64,000 bases of DNA from DTU052 sp050951725 (GTDB lineage: Bacteria; Bacillota; Syntrophomonadia; Syntrophomonadales; DTU052): contig JBMNJO010000024.1 in assembly GCA_050951725.1 (NCBI GenBank), positions 62,001-126,000 of the forward strand, in the 5' to 3' direction. Positions 59,697 to 64,000 of the stretch are shown here, piece by piece. The position numbers were made by a program, and so were the translations under genes. Under the pieces are notes generated by a model. The model was not told the origin of the DNA and did no database searches. It was given only the letters and a program-made list of their open reading frames with translations. How positions within the stretch are numbered: position 1 is the first letter of the stretch; each line of letters begins with the position of its first letter.

Positions 59697-60135
59697 GTAT
59701 TTTATTGAAGAAAGAACTCAGGAGTTCTCCGCATTCCGCCGCCAATACTCCTGATCTCACCTTCACCTGGTGATTCAGCCAGGGCACGTCCAGGATGTCC
59801 AAAACGGAACCGGCTGCACCAGTTTTGGGGTCTGACGCCCCAAATACAAGGCGACCCAAACGAGCCTGTAACATGGCTCCTGCACACATAGCACAGGGCT
59901 CCAGGGTGACATACATGGTGGCGTCACCCAATCTCCAGGTTCCAAGTCGCTGGGTAGCTCTTCTGATGGCCAGCATCTCGGCATGCGCCGTAGGGTCCCC
60001 GGTTCTTTCCTTCTCATTAAAGGCTCGAGCCACGATCTCATTGTCCATCACGATAATCGCGCCAACTGGCACGTCATTTGACTCCAAAGCCGATTCTGCC
60101 AGACCCAAGGCAATTTTCATATACTCGTCATCCAC
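59683..60135 (-). CDS. tadA: tRNA adenosine(34) deaminase
   Basis: 150 residues from GTG 60135 (VDDEYMKIALGLAESAL), the usual N-terminus of TadA; the longer frame upstream (to 60228) lacks it. Zinc and catalytic residues HAE and PCAMC are in place. It makes inosine 34 in tRNA-Arg(ACG). That tRNA gene is 320 bp upstream. In Bacillus tadA is near serS and ffs too. Confidence 0.94.
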   Translation of the reverse strand: MDDEYMKIALGLAESALESNDVPVGAIIVMDNEIVARAFNEKERTGDPTAHAEMLAIRRATQRLGTWRLGDATMYVTLEPCAMCAGAMLQARLGRLVFGASDPKTGAAGSVLDILDVPWLNHQVKVRSGVLAAECGELLSSFFNKIRRDG

Positions 60136-60292
60136 TAAAGGATCACCATCACAATCCACATAAGCTGCACTTAGATTGTAGGTTATGCCTCTGCTACTGT
60201 CAAGGAACCTGTGTACATGCCCGTACAACCCGGAACCTCGTCCGGGAAGTGATTAGAAACCCCGCAAGTTTATTGCGGGGTATATGTTCCTA

Positions 60293-60369
60293 TGGTGCGC
60301 CCGAAGGGATTCGAACCCCTGGCCCTCGGTTTAGGAAACCGATGCTCTATCCTGCTGAGCTACGGGCGC
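60293..60369 (-). tRNA. tRNA-Arg (CCT)
   Basis: GCGCCCGTAGCTCAGCAGG start, anticodon loop TTCCTAA (CCT), encoded CCA. Confidence 0.97.
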
Positions 60370-60376
60370 ATAACAA

Positions 60377-60453
60377 TGGCGCGCCCGGCAGGATTCGAAC
60401 CTGCGACCACCGGATTCGTAGTCCGTTACTCTATCCAGCTGAGCTACGGGCGC
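60377..60453 (-). tRNA. tRNA-Arg (ACG)
   Basis: GCGCCCGTAGCTCAGCTGG start, anticodon loop CTACGAA (ACG), encoded CCA. The A at 34 is the known TadA target. Confidence 0.97.
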
Positions 60454-60461
60454 GCATTAAA

Positions 60462-60555
60462 TGGCGGAGAGAGTGGGATTCGAACCCACGAAGCGGGGTT
60501 TAGCCGCTTAATCGCTTAGCAGGCGACCGCCTTCGTCCTACTCGGCCATCTCTCC
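60462..60555 (-). tRNA. tRNA-Ser (GCT)
   Basis: GGAGAGATGGCCGAGTAGG start, anticodon loop CTGCTAA (GCT), long variable arm, CCA. Confidence 0.97.
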
Positions 60556-60573
60556 ACAGTTATTCAGTTGTTA

Positions 60574-60663
60574 TGGCGGAGGAGGTGGGATTCGAACCCA
60601 CGGAACCCGCAAAGGTTCAACGGTTTTCAAGACCGCCTCCTTCAACCGCTCGGACACCCCTCC
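60574..60663 (-). tRNA. tRNA-Ser (TGA)
   Basis: GGAGGGGTGTCCGAGCGG start, anticodon loop CTTGAAA (TGA), long variable arm, CCA. First tRNA after serS. Confidence 0.97.
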
Positions 60664-60781
60664 AGAAGCGGCACTCCTGTTGAGTGCAACTAGAAGTATA
60701 GCACAGAAAATTTGGCCTTGTCAACGAAGGGATATGGCCTCAAAAACCTCATACTCCAGATGTCTATATATAATAAACGCT

Positions 60782-62053
60782 TTACTTGATTTTGTCCAAT
60801 CCTCCCATATAGGGACGCAGTACCTGGGGAATTACAACTGATCCATCAGGCAGCTGATAGTTCTCCAGGATCGCCGCTACCGTCCGACCCACGGCTACAC
60901 CCGAACCGTTGAGGGTATGGCAGTACTGCGGCTTGCTCTGATTCTCCGGGCGGTACCGGATGTTGGCCCGACGGGCCTGGAAGTCCTCACAGTTGGAGCA
61001 GGAGGAGATCTCCCGATATTCGCCGTAATAGGGCAACCAGACCTCAATATCGTAAGTCTTGCCCGCTGAAAAACCCAGATCACCAGTACACAAGGCTATT
61101 ACCCGGTATGGCAGTTCCAGAAGCTGCAGTACCTCTTCGGCATTGCGGGTCATACCTTCCAGCTCTTCGTAGGAATTTTCCCGACTGGTGACCTTGACCA
61201 TCTCTACCTTGTTGAACTGGTGCTGCCTGATTATGCCCCGGGTGTCACGCCCGTGAGAGCCGGCTTCAGCCCGGAAACAGGCAGTATATGCTGTCAGGTA
61301 AATAGGAAGATCGTCAGCATTCAGTATCTCTTCCCGGTACAGGTTGGTAAGGGGTACTTCGGCTGTCGGCACCATATACATATCGCGCCCTTCGATCTTG
61401 AACATGTCTTCGGCAAACTTGGGCAGCTGTCCGGTTCCCTGCATGCATTCAGCATTGACCATAAACGGTGGAAACACCTCACGGTAGCCATGTTTATCGA
61501 CATGCAGGTCAAGCATGAAGTTCACCAGGGCCCTCTCCAAACGGGCCCCGACTCCTTTATAAACCGTAAACCGGGCCCCCGACAGCTTGGCGGCCCTTTC
61601 AAAGTCAAGTATGTCAAGCCGGGTACCCAGATCCCAGTGAGGCAGAGGGGCGAAATCAAAATCCCTGGGTTTCCCCCACTTTCTCACCTCAACGTTATCT
61701 TCTTCCCCTGAACCTATGGGTACCGAATCGTGGGGAAGGTTGGGCAGGGTCAGAAGTACGCTCTCTATCTTTTCTTCCAGGGCCTTAAGCTTGTCATCAA
61801 TATCCTTGATTTCCTGCCCTATTTCCTTAACCTTGGCCATTAACTCGGTAGGTTCTTTTCCCGCCTTTTTAAGCTTGCCAATCTCCTGTGAGGTCCGGTT
61901 GCGGTAGTTTTTTTTCTCTTCTACATCCACCAGCAGCCGTCTCCGTACCTCATCCATGTTAAGGAATTCGTCTAATCCTGCCTTAGAGCCTTTGAGCCCC
62001 AGTTTGTGTGCCACCATTTCAGGATTGGCCCTTATTAGCTTGGAATCTAACAT
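60782..62053 (-). CDS. serS: Seryl-tRNA synthetase
   Basis: 423 residues. N-terminal coiled-coil arm (about 30-100) that reads the long variable arm of tRNA-Ser, then class II motifs 1-3: FPPFMVNAE, TACFRAEAGSHGRDTRGIIR with FNKVEM, and the last one with NGSGVAVGRTVAAILE. It is 9 bp after serA in the same operon. No T-box leader is seen. Confidence 0.98.
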   Translation of the reverse strand: MLDSKLIRANPEMVAHKLGLKGSKAGLDEFLNMDEVRRRLLVDVEEKKNYRNRTSQEIGKLKKAGKEPTELMAKVKEIGQEIKDIDDKLKALEEKIESVLLTLPNLPHDSVPIGSGEEDNVEVRKWGKPRDFDFAPLPHWDLGTRLDILDFERAAKLSGARFTVYKGVGARLERALVNFMLDLHVDKHGYREVFPPFMVNAECMQGTGQLPKFAEDMFKIEGRDMYMVPTAEVPLTNLYREEILNADDLPIYLTAYTACFRAEAGSHGRDTRGIIRQHQFNKVEMVKVTSRENSYEELEGMTRNAEEVLQLLELPYRVIALCTGDLGFSAGKTYDIEVWLPYYGEYREISSCSNCEDFQARRANIRYRPENQSKPQYCHTLNGSGVAVGRTVAAILENYQLPDGSVVIPQVLRPYMGGLDKIK

Positions 62054-62062
62054 GCTACCTCC

Positions 62063-63649
62063 TTAGAAACTTAGCACCTTAACGTTACTTATTCCATCGA
62101 TTGCTTTCAACCGGGCCAGTGTATCAGGGTCCACTTCAGCATCGACATTGACCACCATCAGAGCCATGTCCCCTTTAACCTTACGTGCCACTCGCATCAT
62201 GGCTATATTGATGCCTGCATCACCAAAGACCGTTGTAAATGGCCCGATTATCCGGGGACGGTCTTCATTGGCGGCAATCACCACATGCCCTACCGGCAGA
62301 ATATCAGTCTCGTAACCATTAAAGTCCACGATCACCGGTTCACCGGTTGCAGTCAAGGTTCCCGCTATATCCAGCTGATAGTTGTGATTATAGATTTTAG
62401 CTTTAATCAGGTTTATATAACCTTTTTCTTTGCGGCCCTTCTTTTCATAGACCTTGATTCCCCGTTCTTCAGCCAGCATTTTGGCGTTAACATAGTTGAC
62501 CCGGTCGGCGAGCACGGGAGTAAGCAGCCCTTTAAGAAATGCGATGGTCAGTATCTCCTTATCATGATTGGCGATTTCACCGCAATAGGTGATCTCCACC
62601 CGATCGATGGGGGCTTTCTCTATCTGATAATAAAAGCTGCCCATAGCCTCGCATAACTCGATAAAAGGCCTGAAGAATTCGAGGTCCTGGCGAAGAATGG
62701 TCGGCAGGTTAACCACGTTGGGAACCATTTCTCCCTTCAGGGCTTTGATAACCTGTTCCGCAATATTAATACCCACGCGCTCCTGGGCTTCTCTGGTGTC
62801 TGCTCCGAGATGCGGGGTCACCACCACATTCTTGAATGCGAATAATGGATTGTTTTCCGCCGGTTCCTCTTCAAAGACATCCAGCCCGGCACTGGCCACC
62901 TTGCCTGTTTCCAGCGCTTCAAGCAGAGCCTGTTCGTTTATTATGCCACCCCGGGCACAGTTGATCACCCTTACCCCATCTTTAGCGATGGCCAGTTCTT
63001 TTCTGCCGATCATGCCCATGGTTTCCTGGTTGCGGGGGGTATGGACTGTAATGAAATCAGCTTCCCTCACCAGTTCCTCCAGGGTGTTTTTCTTTTCCGC
63101 TCCAAACCGGACAAATCTCTCATCGGGTATATAGGGATCATAGGCTATGACCTTCATGTTGAATGATGCCAACCGCTCAGCCACCATGGAGCCGATTCGG
63201 CCCAAGCCCACTATTCCAACGGTCTTGCCGTATAACTCCACTCCCCGGAAGGGTTTTCGGTCCCATTTGCCGCCTTTTACAAAGGCATTGGCCTGAGGAA
63301 TGTTTCGTGATGAGGATATCAAGAGACCAATGGTCTGTTCAGCTGCTGATATCGTATTACTGTCCGGGGTGTTGGCTACAATGATCCCGCGGCGGGTGCA
63401 GGCCGGAACGTTTATATTGTCAATACCATTTCCTGCGCGGCCTACCACTTTAAGTTTCTTGCCGGCATTAACCAGTTCTTCATCCACCTTGGTAACGCTC
63501 CGTACAATCAAGGCATCATAGTCGCCAATTATTTCAAGCAGTTCCTGGCGATCAATGCCGTCCCGGAAATGGACCTCCAGTTCCTTCTGCAGCAGGGCTA
63601 AACCCTCTTCCGAAACCCTCTCTGATATTAAAACCTTAGGTTTCGTCAT
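62063..63649 (-). CDS. serA: D-3-phosphoglycerate dehydrogenase
   Basis: 528 residues. NAD-binding GLGRIGSMVAERLASF, catalytic Arg (INCARGGIINEQAL), Glu (DVFEEEPAENNP) and His (VTPHLGADT); then an intervening domain and C-terminal ACT domain (DAGINIAMMRVARKVKGDMA) for serine feedback. First committed step of serine synthesis. Confidence 0.97.
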   Translation of the reverse strand: MTKPKVLISERVSEEGLALLQKELEVHFRDGIDRQELLEIIGDYDALIVRSVTKVDEELVNAGKKLKVVGRAGNGIDNINVPACTRRGIIVANTPDSNTISAAEQTIGLLISSSRNIPQANAFVKGGKWDRKPFRGVELYGKTVGIVGLGRIGSMVAERLASFNMKVIAYDPYIPDERFVRFGAEKKNTLEELVREADFITVHTPRNQETMGMIGRKELAIAKDGVRVINCARGGIINEQALLEALETGKVASAGLDVFEEEPAENNPLFAFKNVVVTPHLGADTREAQERVGINIAEQVIKALKGEMVPNVVNLPTILRQDLEFFRPFIELCEAMGSFYYQIEKAPIDRVEITYCGEIANHDKEILTIAFLKGLLTPVLADRVNYVNAKMLAEERGIKVYEKKGRKEKGYINLIKAKIYNHNYQLDIAGTLTATGEPVIVDFNGYETDILPVGHVVIAANEDRPRIIGPFTTVFGDAGINIAMMRVARKVKGDMALMVVNVDAEVDPDTLARLKAIDGISNVKVLSF

Positions 63650-63650
63650 A

Positions 63651-64000
63651 CTAAGCTTCCTCCTTTTCTACTAACAGTTCCTGTACCTTATTTGTCCCCT
63701 GTCCGATTTTAATTGGAAAACCGTTTTCGTAGAGTACAATCTCCAATGCCGCCAAGGCCGACAACAGATCAAGGGGACGAACAAAACCAAGATGCCCAAT
63801 ACGGAATATAACATCATTCATCTTCTGCTGTCCGCCCGCAACTACCACTCCGAAACGGTCGAGAAGTATCTTGCGGATTTTGTTGGCCCCTATCCCCTCA
63901 GGAGCCAGCACCGAGGTCAGTGAACAGGACGCAATGGAATCATCCGCCAACGGGGTCAAACCCATGGCTTTCACCCCGGTCCTCACCAGATCCCGGCAGA
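63651..64000 (-). CDS. Class V aminotransferase, C-terminal part (5' end outside window)
   Basis: The frame continues past the right edge, so the GTG near 63986 is not the start. GIGANKIRKILLDRFGVVVAG, FRIGHLGFV and the final helix fit the small domain of serine-pyruvate/alanine-glyoxylate class V aminotransferases. It ends 1 bp before serA. By position it probably works as the phosphoserine aminotransferase (SerC role), which anaerobes with this gene pair often use. Confidence 0.85.
   Translation of the reverse strand, partial: CRDLVRTGVKAMGLTPLADDSIASCSLTSVLAPEGIGANKIRKILLDRFGVVVAGGQQKMNDVIFRIGHLGFVRPLDLLSALAALEIVLYENGFPIKIGQGTNKVQELLVEKEEA

Noticed and set aside
60078..60519. Frames of 75 and 141 codons over the tRNA cluster on the plus strand
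   Set aside because: They read antisense tRNA genes; the repeated GFEPxx motif is the known artefact of tRNA complements.

Overview
The window looks like chromosome from an anaerobic, endospore-forming member of the Firmicutes (Clostridia; gene content recalls Peptococcaceae/Desulfotomaculia or Syntrophomonadales, but I cannot fix the genus). Evidence: sporulation genes (bofA, csfB/gin, yaaT/ricT, YhcN/YlaJ lipoprotein, YabE-like 3D protein, an AbrB/SpoVT regulator), pyruvate and 2-oxoacid:ferredoxin oxidoreductases, AGGAGG-type ribosome binding sites with frequent TTG and GTG starts, and a Bacillus-like gene order around metG, rsmI, yabA, holB and tmk and around recR, ybaB, dnaX and ffs.

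Layout. 1-3.7 kb: end of a type III CRISPR locus (CARF-HEPN effector running off the left edge, a short array) and two membrane-protein genes. 4.0-9.3 kb: accessory island with a small resolvase, a replication-initiator-like gene behind a set of hairpins, a TnpB element with a candidate omega RNA, a large serine recombinase and a tRNA-like remnant. 9.3-15.8 kb: two small genes (one SPOCS-like), then five glycosyltransferases. 15.9-31.4 kb: the conserved block veg, ykuK-like, ksgA, yhcN-like, yabE-like, [group II intron], tatD, metG, abrB (opposite strand), rsmI, trmN6, yabA, yaaT, holB, yaaR, tmk, Orn/Lys/Arg decarboxylase, csfB. 31.5-34.7 kb: polysaccharide deacetylase, secreted GH18-like protein, acetyltransferase. 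34.7-40.9 kb: one rRNA operon on the minus strand (16S, tRNA-Ile, tRNA-Ala, 23S, 5S) with tandem promoters. 41-48.3 kb: a four-subunit 2-oxoacid:ferredoxin oxidoreductase with a P-loop companion, then nifJ. 48.7-52.4 kb: bofA, yaaL, recR, ybaB, dnaX, SRP RNA, tRNA-Ser. 52.6-57.8 kb: yycJ-like hydrolase, glycolate/lactate-type dehydrogenase, acyl-CoA ligase, pcm. 58.2-59.5 kb: four tandem paralogous Cys-rich small proteins of a family I do not recognise. 59.6-64 kb: tRNA cluster with tadA, then serS, serA and the end of a class V aminotransferase.

How it works together. PFOR and the 2-oxoacid oxidoreductase join amino-acid and central carbon catabolism to ferredoxin. The aminotransferase-serA-serS run joins serine synthesis to tRNA-Ser charging and lies beside tRNA-Ser genes. 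tadA lies next to tRNA-Arg(ACG), its normal substrate. The most unusual items are the small Cys-rich family, the TnpB locus with a rearranged RuvC centre, the hairpin array before the replication gene, and the group II intron sitting inside a terminator palindrome.
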